Of a DNA stretch of 64,000 nucleotides, positions 35,320 through 47,030 are shown one piece after another. Position numbers and translations under genes: made by a program. Each line of letters begins with the position of its first letter. Positions within the stretch are counted from its first letter, which is position 1. Below the pieces are notes generated by a model that ran no database searches, had not been told where the DNA came from, and saw only the letters and a list, made by a program, of their open reading frames with translations. The stretch spans positions 2,604,001 to 2,668,000 of the forward strand of contig JACTVC010000004.1 of NCBI GenBank assembly GCA_018417955.1, given 5' to 3'. Origin of the DNA: Laccaria trichodermophora. Its lineage: Eukaryota; Basidiomycota; Agaricomycetes; Agaricales; Hydnangiaceae.

Positions 35320-35594
35320 AGGCCATAGTCAAACAATGGTATATAGCTAGATTTGGATATCTTACATAATATATCTTTTGTCTTGAACCACCATCTTGTC
35401 AGCAGTCTTGCCATCCTCTTGCACTACATGTAGTGCTTTGTATATCTGTACTTCCTACAGTATGCATAATCATGTTGGGCCAGCTGAGTATCTTGTAACT
35501 GCTCATTGCTCACTTATGGGTGTTGATCCCAGATCCACCCATTCTTGCCTCCTCCTTCCCTCTTGGCTTCAGCTATACGAGAAGTTCAGAGTGA

Positions 35595-36806
35595 ATGCTT
35601 CACAAGTGCCCCAAGAAACGGGAAACTGAAACTAAGTCTGTTCCTAAACCTAAGACAAGCCAAACTAAAACCCCCATTCCTACTCTTAGCAACCTTAGGC
35701 CAGCAATCGCCCCAGTTCAGTCTACCCCTCAAGCATTTAATTTGCGTCCACCCACAGCCAACACAGAGGAAGCATTTAAAAATTGTAGAACCACGCCACC
35801 TTCAAAAGCCAAGGATGTAGAGATGAAGGACACTAATGTAAAAGCTAAGTCGAACCCTTCTTACCACTTTACATCTGATATACAGGAAATGTATGACCTA
35901 GATAAGATTGTCCAAGAGAAAGTCAACAAAACACTTGTGCATCTTGAATTAGGGGAGCTTCTAGCAATTTCAGCCTTCCTGCAGAAGTCAGTCAGCAACA
36001 TGATGAAGACGTGTTGGGAGTATGTCTCCAAACCTGTCATGGTGAATGTTGTTGAAGTACTTGAAGACGCTGATTGGGAAGAAGAGGAGGGTTCATCTTC
36101 AGATGTAATTGGGGGATATGACTCTGATGACGAGGACTACTACCGTTCCCTTCCTACAGCTGAGTCTTCTACTAATTCTGGGTTTATCGAGTTGTGCATC
36201 AGCCTCAAATTTAATGAGTCCTCAGAGTCAAAAGAAGAAATTTTGATATGTTATGCTTCCGCCATGAAAATTCACCTCATGCCACAGCTGCTTTTTGCAA
36301 TGGTTATAGGGCATTTTAGGGGAAAGTTTGCTGGACTCAACGTTATTTTTATGGTTGATACCAGATCTGAACTGAACTTAATGTCACAGGAGTTTTATGA
36401 TAGGACAAACTTGGCCATAGACCTTGATGGGATGCATTGGTCTCTCAAAGGGATTAATGGATGGCCTGTTCCCTTAGGCAGTTGCATCTGTGATGCTGAA
36501 ATAAAGATTTCTGGTAGGCAATTTGACCACCACATTTTTGTTAGCAGGGAAGGTACCAGCAAACAAGAAATCATTCTTGGACAACCCTGGCTCCAGTGGT
36601 ATTCGGCTTCAATTCAATACATGTGTCAAGGTTTGATGAACATGCAGATTTGGCAAGAAGGTGATGGAGACAAGCATGGCTGTCATCAAGGCCCTTCCAT
36701 TTTAATCCCTCTCTGCATGCCAAACACTCCTCACAACACATCTTCGCTTAATATGGGAAATCACCCAAGAATTGAAGAAGTTGTAGATGAAGATTTGGAA
36801 AAATGA
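35595..36806 (+). pseudogene. Ty3/gypsy-type aspartic protease region
   Basis: A long open frame includes an acidic middle (VLEDADWEEEEGSSSD) and, from about residue 240, a retropepsin-like domain. NVIFMVDTRSELNLM holds the active-site Asp, but the canonical DTG/DSG is DTR here, and EIILGQPWL is the second conserved block. The Gly-to-Arg change should abolish activity. The stop at 36804-36806 and broken frames to 37450 separate it from the reverse transcriptase part. The segment 35320-35594 has no clear frame. Confidence 0.7.
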
Positions 36807-36989
36807 AGACAGGCGTGTATCCTGAGCCTGGACTTGACCAGGACGCATCCGTTCCTGCTCTTGGGCAGTCGCTTTATTTGTTGATGGGAACATATGGATT
36901 TAACTCTTCCCCTTTTGCCTCTGAACTAGAACCTCCCGAAACTTATGATTTTATTTTACAGAATGTTGTGCATTGTTCTCCCTGAACTT

Positions 36990-38080
36990 CTCATCCTCTT
37001 TTAATGCCTTGGACTCGATGTGCTTTCACTTATGAATCAAATCTGCTTCAAACTCACACCAAATACAAAACTGTCAATAAGAAAGTCCAGCCTGTCCCAA
37101 GTTATATGCCGGACCCTGCTGGGCAAGTGTTTCATCCAGTTACAATACCTTCACTACCTCCACTTCCTTTAGATCTGCCATCCTTTCAAGATTTTGTTCC
37201 TACACAATGTCTATCCCTTGACTGCTTGGAGAAGATTTTAACAAGTGTATCTTGAGGATTTCTGAAACCTTGAGAAATTGATCTGTTGGTTTTCATTTTA
37301 CAGATGCAGCAACAGGCTTTAGCTTTTGAAGATTCAGAACAAGGGACGTTCTCTGACAAATATTTTCCAGACTATGATACACCAGTGATAGAACACATCC
37401 CTTGGGTTCAAGCCCCAATTTGTATTCCGAAATCCATAGAAGACACTGCGTCAAATGCTCCTCAATCAGAAGGCTGCTGGGAAATATGAATACTCAATGG
37501 TGTCTTATCATTCAAGAATTTTTTCTGTCAGCAAGCCCAAAGGGGGTATCTGCTTAGTGGCGGATGTTCAAGAGCTCAACCAAGTAACAGTACATGATGC
37601 CAGTCTCCCTCCTAGAACTGATGACTTTGCAGAGAGTTTTGTTGGCCATGTAATCTACAGACTTGCAGATTTGTTCTCTGGATATGACAGATGGAGGCTA
37701 GCTGTAACATCAAGACCTCTGACCACCTTTAGCTGTTTGTTAGGACCCCTCTGCTCCTGTGTACTACCTCAAGGAGCAACAAACTCATTGCCCGAATTTC
37801 AGCGCTGCATGACTCATACCTTACAAGACGAGATTCCCAAGAATGGGAATGTGTTTGTCAACAATGTTGGATTGAAAGGTCCCATGACAACTTACAACGA
37901 CACTGAGATTGCTCCTGGCATCAGGCACTACGTCTATGACTATGCTACTACCCTTGATCGATTTCTGATGTGCTTTATTCAAGCAGGGATCACCGCTTCT
38001 GGCAAAAAGTTAGTGCTTGTGATCCCATGCTTGCACATCATAGGCACAATCATCTCGAAAGAAGGTTGGCACCTTGAACA
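36990..38080 (+). pseudogene. Ty3/gypsy-type reverse transcriptase, truncated and catalytically dead
   Basis: A linker with stops (about 36990-37490, including IEHIPWVQAPICIPKS) precedes the RT fragment. That holds KPKGGICLVADVQELNQVTV, the palm motif LADLFSGYD, the LPQGATNSLPEFQ block, and FVNNVG where F(I/V)DD is expected. Both catalytic Asp codons have become Asn. Recognisable RT sequence ends near 38080. RNase H, integrase and a 3' LTR are absent, so the element is a 5' fragment. Confidence 0.75.
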
Positions 38081-38089
38081 TGGCCTGGG

Positions 38090-40040
38090 CCGCTTCTTTC
38101 GATTCGCAACGTTTTCAGCGTATCAACTGTACGTCTCCATAGCAAGGTGACGCCAATCTTCTAAGCCGGTTGCAGGCATCGACTCTGAATCCACAGCGCT
38201 GAGATGGTGATCACCATAAGTTAGACCTGATTATTGAAGTATAGAAACAAGATACGTACTTCACGACCTTGCTCGCTTGACGAGCTGACGCGACCCGTCG
38301 ATAGTGCGGGTCCTTGAGTACATCGTTGACGGTGGTGGAAAGAGACGCGAGGAAAACAAACGTTGGTCAACACGAATTTGTTTTTGTCCTCGACCACCAT
38401 TCATCATCTCCAGCTCGCACATTAGTACCTACCGTTCGCTTGCCTCGAATTTACACTCAAATTTTTGTTGACATGTGAGACTCAAGGTGTGGTCGACACT
38501 CGCTGAGGTGAACGCAATCTGTCATTGGCAATTGCTCCTTGATTGTCAACCTAACAGAGGAATTGAGAGATCACGCTCACGCACAAGCTACTAAGCTGGT
38601 AAAGGCTTTGGAAAGTCCACCGCACGAGGGATATCCGATACCAGATGGGTCTGAGGCAGCAGTACGTATCTCTATTCATCCAGCTACTTCGCTTATAACC
38701 CTCGTATCTCTCCATCAGTGAGGCTAAGTATGTCGGCTCCCTCGCATTTCACAAACGCTTCTCCGCCGTAATCCTCGTCCGCGGATGATTTGGAAACCCC
38801 ATCGCCACAATCAACCCCCTCCCACCGGTGAAATTAGAGATCGACGAGAAATGGAGAGGGGGTTAGGCTACGCATGTCACTGTCTTGTTGCTGAAGGTTA
38901 CGGTTCGTGCCCTGTTTCATTAACTTTCTGAAAAATGCCCATTACGCGTTCAGGACGACGAACGATGGAGCGCAGGTCTTCACGGCGCAGAGGAGAGGCT
39001 AGTCGTGCAACGGTGAACGTGTTGCGCTGTTGGTTCGGATGACGCTTCGCTTTGGAAAGCACCATCACCAGAGGGTGGTTCATCCATTCGTACCAACTCA
39101 CTTCTGCGGCGGTCGGCTGCCCTGTGTTTCGTGACGACGTCCTCCTTTCGTCTGCATTTATATCTCAGCACTCCGCGGCACCACCAGCGGCTCACCTTAA
39201 CGACAACAATCCAGCAGTGATGCGATTCTCCATGTGCTGTCAAGCTCATGCCGAACCTTGGACCAACTCCAAAACGGCACAACTTACTATCAGCGGTGGA
39301 ATGAGCAGGATCGGAGCTCTACCCCGGGTGGAGCATTACCACGAGAGCATTTGTTGCTCTTGGTACGACATGATTGCTCTCTTTGAGCTAATCGATTGGT
39401 CTTTGTAGGATCCGTGACGTGGCGAGTCCCTGGCAGCGAGAAACCGAGAGCAGACTTGCGACGCCATCCTTCATAGCCTGCCGCAGGGCTACTCTTCCCT
39501 CATTCAGCTAAGGCCCTCTTCGACGTCAAGTATCGTCCTACTGCGCACGAAGTATAACCGACGCTCGTGCGGATTAGTGACAACAACACTTGGGCATGGA
39601 AAGCCGGGAGGGCAATTCGAGGATGAGTGACTGGAAAGCGACGGGAAACGAGGCGAGGTTCTGCTGGTCGACATAGACACCTGGTTTAGGATGCTGGGTT
39701 AGGTACGTCCGCTGGTCTTTTCCCTTTCTATATACTTGATATTCTAGTATCGGCTCCAGGCTATATTTGATGTTGTATTGTATATGTGAAATAAAATGCC
39801 GCACTCCCTTCTCTTCGTCCCTTTCAGTCCTTTGGACTACACTGTCTGCTTTTTATTTCTCACACACATCCACTGATCGCGCTTTTTCTGGCGTCTCCTT
39901 CCTGAGTTGGCGCCCAACCACGGTACGGTGCTTCTTGGGTCCAGGCCTCGACCAGGAACATCAGCTGACCCCATGGAGCGGTCCGTTACGCATTTTGAAA
40001 ATTGACGCCGCACCGCATTGCCTCTCTCTTCTGAACCACG
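38090..40040. other. About 2 kb without a recognisable gene
   Basis: The sequence is higher in CpG than the retroelement. Short frames at 38539-38721 and 39052-39408 lack motifs and are broken by stops. Positions 38340-38520 (TTTTTGTCCTCGACCACC, then CTACCGTTCGCTTGCC) resemble 45270-45480 and, briefly, 49580-49600, so this is part of a dispersed repeat. The last 150 bases before 40041 are C/T-rich, as fungal promoters often are. Confidence 0.5.
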
Positions 40041-43000
40041 ATGTCTGATCTTAATCGCCCCCGCGAAAATCGTTTGAAAGGAAAGTTCAAGGGATTGCTC
40101 GGTCGTTTCGTTGGTGCAGATCGCTCACATGATGAACGCCCTAGCGGTTCGAAATTGGAGTCACTGATCCCCATGCCTGCGGATAGCATCCTGACGGAAT
40201 CTAGGTCAATGTTCACAAGAGTGCCTGAAGTTATGGGAGAGGGGACATCTCTGGTGTGTTTGCAATGTGCTGCCAACAAGTTTATCAGCTCATATTTGTC
40301 CTCGGGAATCCTTGAACATAATGCAGGGAGCTCACAACTTTCAGGGAGCTCATAACTTTGTTATGAACAATCCCACATTCTATGACGTGTGTCATTTGTG
40401 AATCATGGCATTTATGAGACTGACCAGACTTTTTCTCAAGATTGTGGTTCATGAACATGCCAGCAGGGGTCAAGATGATACAATCCTTGCTCCCCAAGGG
40501 CCAAATTCAAGTGCTCTATTTACAGGTCGTGAGTATATTCTTCAGAGGCTGAAGGATTACTTTGCACCTCAAGATGAAGGGGGGGGCAGAAAGTCATTCT
40601 TGTTATATGGCATGGGAGGTATTGGAAAGACACAAATTTGTTTGAAGTTTGTTGAGGAGATGGCTGGAAGGTAAGTTTTTTCAGACATAATATTTCAGAT
40701 TTTATGACAAGTGCATGCAGATTCTCCCACATTTTTTGGATTGATGCTTCTTCTGAGGATACTATTGCTCTTGCTTTGAAGGGCCTCTGTTCTCATCCTG
40801 AGGCTAAAGCTGCTGGTATTTCTGTGTCCTCCATGTCTGCTCTTAGCTGGATTGCATCTCTGCAGTGTAAATGGCTGCTGGTGTTTGACAATGCTGATGG
40901 TGCACCTGAAGTTGTAGAGAAATTTGTTCCACTTGGTTCTGAGGGCAATATTCTGGTTACCAGCAGAAATCCATCTCTTGGGCGTGTCACATCTTATGAA
41001 AACTCTCTGGAGGTTGATCAGATGGCTGAAAAAGAAGCTATAACACTCCTCATGAAAGCCAGCCATCTAACTGAGCTGCCTAAAAAGATTTACATCATAG
41101 CTCAGCAAATTGTCAATGAGCTCTGCTGCTTGCCTTTGGCTGTTGATCAAGCAGGAGCTTCCATTGAAGCTGGTCTCTGTAGGATTGAAAATTATCTTGA
41201 GCATCTCTCTCAACATAGGAACAAGCTTATGAATCACCCTTCATTTAGGGGGGCATCTCAGTACAATTGTACAGTTTATGAAACATGGGATTTGTCTTTT
41301 AATGAAATTGAATCAAGATCAAACAGGGAATCTGATGAGCATAGTAGAGCAGCTGCTCAGGCTGCTATTCTTATTCTTGAGACAGCTGCATTTCTACATC
41401 ATGAGAATATTGTTGAGGCTGCTTTTAGAAAGGCTGCTATGGAATTCTCTGCAGGAGATCACAGTGAACTGGAACAAAACATCAAAACTTGCATCACCCA
41501 ATTGCTTCAATTGGAAGCAAATCAGTGTTGGAATGAATTCTTCTTTAATGAAGGAATTAGAATTCTTATGTCGTTTTCTTTGATCAAAAGGGGCTCAACC
41601 CCTTCAGGAACCTATGCCATTCATCCACTGATGCATCAATGGAGTAGAGATAGGATGACAATGTCTCAAAAAAGGTGCATGACACAGGTGTCAAGATTTA
41701 TCCTTGTTAGCTGTATTACAAGAGAAATGACAGCTGAGAACATTGCATTCAACAGACTTCTTTTACCACACATCAAGGCCAATTACCAGTTAGAGAAGGA
41801 AAATGGCTTCAAAAGAGTGTTTGATGATGATGAATATTCCCAATTCAGTTATGTATTCTACCAAAATGGAATGTGGAAAGATGCAGAGGATCTTGAGTAT
41901 CAAATGGTAGAAATGAGGATGAAGAAGCAGGGGATGAAACATCCATCAACATTGACCAGTATGGCAAATCTTGCAGTCACATATTCACACCAAGGAAAAC
42001 ATGAAGAGGCTGGGAAGCTGCAGCTGAAAGTCCTGGATCTGGATACAAGGGTGTTGGGGCCAGAACATCCTGATACATTGACCAGCATGGCCAATCTTGC
42101 AGAAACATATTCACACCAAGGAAAACATGAAGAGGCTGGGGAGCTGCAGCTGAAAGCCTTGGATCTGCGTACAAGAATGTTGGGGCCAGAACATCCTGAT
42201 ACATTGACCAGCATGAATAATCTTGCAGAAACATTTTCACACCAAGGAAATCATGAGGAGGCTGGGAAGCTCAAGCTGAAAGTCCTGGATCTGCGTACAA
42301 GGGTGTTGGGGCCAGAACATCCAGATACATTGACCAGCATGGCAAATCTTGCAAGTATCCATTCAGAGCAAGGGAAATATGAGGAGGCTGGGGAGCTGAT
42401 GCTGAAAGTCCTGGATCTGCGTACAAGGGTGTTGGGGCCAGAACATCCAGATACATTGACCAGCATGGCAAATCTTGCAAGTATCCATTCAGAGCAAGGG
42501 AAATATGAGGAGGCTGGGGAGCTGATGCTGAAAGTCCTGGATCTGCGTACAAGGGTGTTGGGGCCAGAACATCCACAAACCTTGACCAGCATGGCAAATC
42601 TTGCAGTCACATATTCACACCAAGGAAAACATGAAGAGGCTGGGAAGCTGCAGCTGAAAGTCCTGGATCTGGATACAAGGGTGTTGGGGCCAGAACATCC
42701 TGATACATTGACCAGCATGGCCAATCTTGCAGAAACATATTCACACCAAGGAAAACATGAAGAGGCTGGGGAGCTGCAGCTGAAAGCCTTGGATCTGCAT
42801 ACAAGAATGTTGGGGCCAGAACATCCTGATACATTGACCAGCATGAATAATCTTGCAGAAACATTTTCACACCAAGGAAATCATGAGGAGGCTGGGAAGC
42901 TCAAGCTGAAAGTCCTGGATCTGTGTACAAGGGTGTTGGGGCCAGAACATCCAGATACATTGACCAGCATGGCAAATCTTGCAAGTATCCATTCAGAGCA

Positions 43001-43430
43001 AGGGAAATATGAGGAGGCTGGGGAGCTGATGCTGAAAGTCCTGAATCTGCGTACAAGGGTGTTGGGGCCAGAACATCCACAAACCTTGACCAGCATGGCA
43101 AATCTTGCAGTCACATATTCACACCAAGGAAAACATGAGGAGGCTGGGAAGCTCAAGCTGAAAGTCCTAAATCTGCAAACAAGGGTGTTGGGGCCAGAAC
43201 ATCCAGATACCTTGACCAGCATGGCAAATCTTGCAGTCACATATTTTGGCCAGGGAAGATATGAGGAAGCTGCAGAGCTTCAAGTAAAGGTTATGGACCT
43301 GCATAAAAGGATTTTGGGGCCTGAACATCCAGATACTTTGACCAGCATGACAAATCTTGCAGGAATATATTCAAAGCAAGGGAAATATGAGGAGGCCGAG
43401 GCACTGGGGCTGAAGTCTGCATCTGAGTAA
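40041..43430 (+). CDS. NLR-type protein: NB-ARC ATPase with C-terminal TPR repeats
   Basis: Exon 1 begins at 40041 (MSDLNRPRENRLKGKFKG, basic) and probably ends near 40255. Exon 2 covers about 40467-40670 and exon 3 40721-43430. The 50-base intron 40671-40720 (GTAAGT..CAG) is certain; the first intron's borders are a best fit by phase. NB-ARC motifs in order are GMGGIGKTQ (Walker A), KWLLVFDNADG (Walker B), NILVTSRNP, CCLPLAVDQAG (GLPLA) and IHPLMHQW (MHD position). From 41940 come 11 complete and one shortened TPR unit of 42 residues with consensus HPDTLTSMANLA..YS.QGK. No internal stop occurs, and AATAAA lies at 43431. Such fungal NLRs are thought to sense non-self and trigger defence or incompatibility; the N-terminal part is not a domain I can name. 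It is the most host-like gene in the first two thirds of the window. Confidence 0.9.
41940..43427 (+). repeat. 126-bp coding repeats (TPR array) with higher-order duplication
   Basis: Twelve units start at 41940 and follow every 126 bases, the last being short. Units 4 (42318) and 5 (42444) are identical at the DNA level. Units 1-4 recur as units 6-9 at an offset of 630 bases with only a few changes. Units 11 and 12 are the most diverged. Confidence 0.95.
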
Positions 43431-43790
43431 ATAAAGTTGAAATAATCTTTTAAAGGTCTGTTTTTTGCCCCCCCCCCCTAAACAGGTAACCAAAGACACT
43501 TATTCCAGGATATGATAACATGTTTTTACAATTAACCAGACAAAGGCCTGTCAAGAATTAAAAATCTATGCTATGAACTTCAGAGAGAAAAAATGGTGTC
43601 CAAGTTGGGTTGTTCTGCATGAGGAAGGAAGAGGTAACACTTTGAAACCATTAGTGTAATGGGGGATATTCAGAATACAAGCTTTCTATTTCAACACAGA
43701 ACTATCCCCCCTTATTTTCTCATAAATAACATCTGGAATTGGAGAAGACAAAAAAAATTCTGAGATCCTAAAATCCCCGAAAGAACAAAC
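43431..43790. other. 3' flank of the NLR gene, nothing else recognised
   Basis: It contains the presumed polyadenylation signal just after the stop, a run of C at 43470-43478 and AT-rich DNA. TTTCAACACAGAAC and AGGGGGATATTC words suggest degraded repeat. Confidence 0.5.
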
Positions 43791-43885
43791 AAAAAAAATG
43801 AAAATGTGGTGGGTCATCTTCAGAATATATACAAGCTTTTTATGTACATACCTCACTCTTCTGCTCTCCCAACTGAGCTATGTTC
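43790..43885 (-). ncRNA. tRNA-like 5' half (possible SINE head)
   Basis: The minus strand reads GGGAACATAGCTCAGTTGGG then AGAGCAGAAGAG, an excellent A-box and D-arm with the start of an anticodon arm, ending in a T run (CATTTTTTTT). The expected B box is not recognisable, so this is not a functional tRNA. Confidence 0.45.
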
Positions 43886-44740
43886 CCTGTAAAATAACAT
43901 TGGTGAATATTGCAATTAGTAGTAGAGTTATAAGAAATGTTAAGATTTGCGACACTATGCCGAAGCTTGACGAGGCCGCGATGAAGGTAACTTGTACGGA
44001 ATGACATACAAAAAAACAAAAGCATACATAAGAATACATCAATCCTCCATCCATCCAGTATATAATATTAAGTGTATAAGCATATAAAAAGCAGTTGTGG
44101 TTGGGGAGGGGTATATGCAATATCTAACAGATCCAGAATAAAAAAGAGGACGGGATACCCGAAAAAATATAAGTAGGTCATGCGCACTCACACCCCATCT
44201 CCATCTGCATCTCTCACCCAACCCTCATCCCCCTGCCTAGCCAAAAATGCACCAAAATCCCTAGTCCTCTTCCCCCATCCCCACCGAAGCCTGTCATTGG
44301 GAATCCGCCACCACCGATCCGACCAACTGGGAACCCACCACCTTCAATCTGTCCTACAGGCAGTTCATCATTTTCCAAATTGAAGAACCCCTGTCCCTGC
44401 TCTTTGACGGTGCTTGGACTGACGATCTGAGCGTCACTGAACACGGGCGAGGAAGGTGATGCGAGGGAGGGTGATTGGGAGGATGTGTTTGACCTTGATC
44501 TGGATTGGGAGGTTGGAAACGTTCGGATTTGGACTTGGGGTTGCCAGGGTTGAGCTTGGGGATAGGTTGGTGGGATGGGGTGTGATGGTGAGCTCGGTCA
44601 GACACAGCTGCGGAGGTACTGCTCAACGAAGACCGATTATGACATGAATCCGAGGTTCCATTTGAGTGAGTGCTGCTCTTTGATTTCTCGCATGCGTAGA
44701 GGCTTCCGTCAAGATCTGCCTCTTCGTCGACACTCACAAT
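43886..44740 (-). pseudogene. W2: second decayed copy of the W gene
   Basis: The minus frame 44737-44354 (ADLDGSLYACEKSKSSTHSN, Ser/Pro-rich) aligns with the C-terminal part of W1, and the 3' side (43886-44170) matches 12555-12780 closely, including CATCAATCCTCCATCCATCC. The N-terminal part of W1 is absent. The Pro-rich reading around 44440-44600 is better preserved than in W1. Confidence 0.5.
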
Positions 44741-45628
44741 GCGAGAGAAATATCATAATGACAAGATAAGATTGACAAAGCCCATCTTCAAAACGGTTGG
44801 ACTCCAAAGGGCGACTCTGCAAATCTTGAGTCTCAAGTTGGGAGGAGGGTGTCCCGATGGAGAGGAATACAGTGGGATGTTCATGTGTAATTGTCGATAA
44901 TGGGGATTCAAGTCGTTACAGCCCAGGCGGAAGTGGCGACGGCTTCCCATTATGTGGTTTGAACTGCTAAAAATGCAATTAGCTTTCAATTTTAAACCGA
45001 TGCAGTGTACCTGTTTATTGTCGAGGACAGCACCAGTGTTTCGATGAATGGTAGGGGAAGGAGAAGGGAGGAGCAGACGATGAGGGCAACATCGGACGAT
45101 GATTACAGAAATTAGTTCAAATTGGTTGGAACGAGCATGGCGTAATAAACACACCTTACATAAATGAAGCCTGCTGGCTCTGCCATTCCTACACCATAAC
45201 ACCCTGAACATGTAGCAGCCACAGAGCAAGTCTAAGGTGCTGGCTTTTCGACATGAAACTTTGGTGAAGCTACAAAAGACAATGACAAATGTTGATCAAC
45301 AACGCAACCTTGTCCTTGACCACCATCTCCACCATGAACTTTCTCTGCTCCATATTCAACTTGAGTTCAAATTGACTGATCAATATTGTCCTTGACCACC
45401 ACCCTCATCTACGCACCATCTTTTCTAGCTCCTTACCTATCGTTAGCGTGTCTCGGCTACAGACTCAAGGTCACTTGGACAAGATATTCACTGGGACTTT
45501 GGGCCAAGCAAGAAGATCTGGTTCGCTATTCCTCTTCATATACACCATTAAACATGCAAGTGAAGTTAGCATTGGGTACAAGATCTAATGGATAGTTAAT
45601 GTATGAGTGGCCTTTGTCTTACTTTGTT
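44741..45628. other. No recognisable gene
   Basis: Mixed sequence. Positions 45270-45560 (TTGTCCTTGACCACCA twice, then CCTATCGTTAGCGTGTCTCGG) resemble 38380-38520, a dispersed repeat. The minus frame 44753-45229 has no identifiable motif. Confidence 0.5.
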
Positions 45629-45974
45629 CTCCATTCCAGTACTTTACCCTCCCCCATGAGTTCCGGTGGACTCCAGCAGACTCCCATAGAATGTCGGAAT
45701 TCCATCCGGAGTCCACCAGAATGGTAGGAATCTCAAATTCCAGTGGATTCTGCCGGATTCTGAATGGAATTCCAATGGATTCCGCTGGAATCTGAATGGA
45801 ATTCCAGAAGACTGATTAGTGCTGATCAGAACTGAGCTAGAGGTCAGGTGACTTGAGCTGTATTTATTGAAGTCAGAAATTCAAACCTCCTTATGAAATT
45901 CACAAGTGAATTAGATCAAATAATGATGAATTTCAATTATAATACAAAATATATTTAACTACATACAGTGTATA

Positions 45975-46262
45975 CTAGAGAGGGAGGGGATGGGCAAGGA
46001 AGGGGCAGGAAATGAGGAGGGAAGGGGGAAGGGAAAAGGGAAAAGGAAGGGGGGGGGCACAAGAATAGGGGATTGACAAGGGAAGGGGGAGGGAAAAGGG
46101 AAGGGGGATGGAAAAGGGAAGGGGGAGGGAAAAGGGAGGGGGAGGGAATAGGAAGGGGCAGGGAATAGGAAGGGGGAGAGAAAAGGGAGGGGGAGAGAAT
46201 AGGAAGGGGGAGGGAATAGGAAGGGGGAGAGAAAAGGGAGGGGGGAGGGAAAAGGGAGGGGG
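45975..46262 (+). repeat. Polypurine array of B1
   Basis: GGAAGGGGGAGGGAAAAGGG and GGGAATAGGAAGG units repeat every 20-40 bases; almost pure purine and rich in G runs. Confidence 0.85.
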
Positions 46263-46860
46263 CTCGTCGACATTGTCCGTTGACGTGGTTGTCGTCGTCC
46301 TCGTCGTCCGTTGAGGTGTGGCCATCGTCCTCATCATCCATTGAGGTGTCGCCATCGTCCTCGTCGTCTGTCGTCGTCTGTTGACATGTGGCCATCTTGT
46401 CATTGGTGACGTGTTGTCTGTTGACGTGTCGTGTTGTCGTCCTCGTCCTCGTCTGTCGTTGTGCATTGACGTGTGGCCATCCTTGTCGTCGCTGACGTGT
46501 CGTCCGTTGTCGTCGTGCATTGACGTGACGTGTCGTTGTCGTTGTCGTCCGTTGTCCTCATCTGTTGATGTGTCGTTGTCCGTCATCCTCGTCTGTTGAC
46601 GTGTCGTCGTCCTCATTGTCCATCATTGTCCATTGACGTGTGGCCATTGTCGTTGTCGCTGATGTGTCATTGTCCATTGTCATTGTTGTGTTGTTGTCCA
46701 TTGTTGTTGTTGTGTTGTTGTCCGTTGTCATTGTCGTTGTTGTCATTGTCCGTTGGCATGGGCGTGATTGGAGGTGTCTGTGCTGGTCGCGGTGACGGTG
46801 GTGGTGGTTGGGGTTGGGGTTGTGGTTGTGGTTGTGGTTGACAGCAAGATGCTGATGGTG
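46262..46860 (+). repeat. GTCG-rich array of B1
   Basis: CGTCGTCC, TTGACGTGTCG and GTTGTTGTCC units. Frames stay open on both strands with Thr/Asp/Met- or Cys/Val/Ser-rich translations that are artefacts. It ends in GGTTGTGG repeats. Confidence 0.8.
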
Positions 46861-46944
46861 ATGCCGGCAAACACCGTGACTTGTTTAGGAAGGTGGGTGT
46901 GAGGATGGGTTATATAGAATAAATGTTGCCAGGCTTTTAACAGC

Positions 46945-47030
46945 CATATGGTGTAGCAGAAATATTGCTGCTCAGAATTCATGTGATATTTCCTGAGGCT
47001 AGAGTTCAATCCTCATGCATCCACTTATAT
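46945..47030 (+). ncRNA. Degenerate tRNA-like segment of B1
   Basis: GGTGTAGCAGAAATATTG and GCTAGAGTTCAATCCTC occupy the A-box and B-box positions, followed by ATAATAACAACAACAA as at 12085 in element E. It is weaker than the E copy, and its role is unknown. Confidence 0.3.

Noticed and set aside
38539..39408. Short frames in the 2-kb gap before the NLR gene
   Set aside because: Broken by stops, no motif, no consistent splice sites.
40041..43430. NLR gene as a pseudogene, because its first exon ends in a stop when read through
   Set aside because: A phase-compatible GT..AG intron (about 40256-40466) removes the stop, and the rest is intact over 900 codons.
44753..45229. 158-codon minus-strand frame
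   Set aside because: No recognisable domain; it overlaps dispersed repeat sequence and lacks supporting introns or neighbours.
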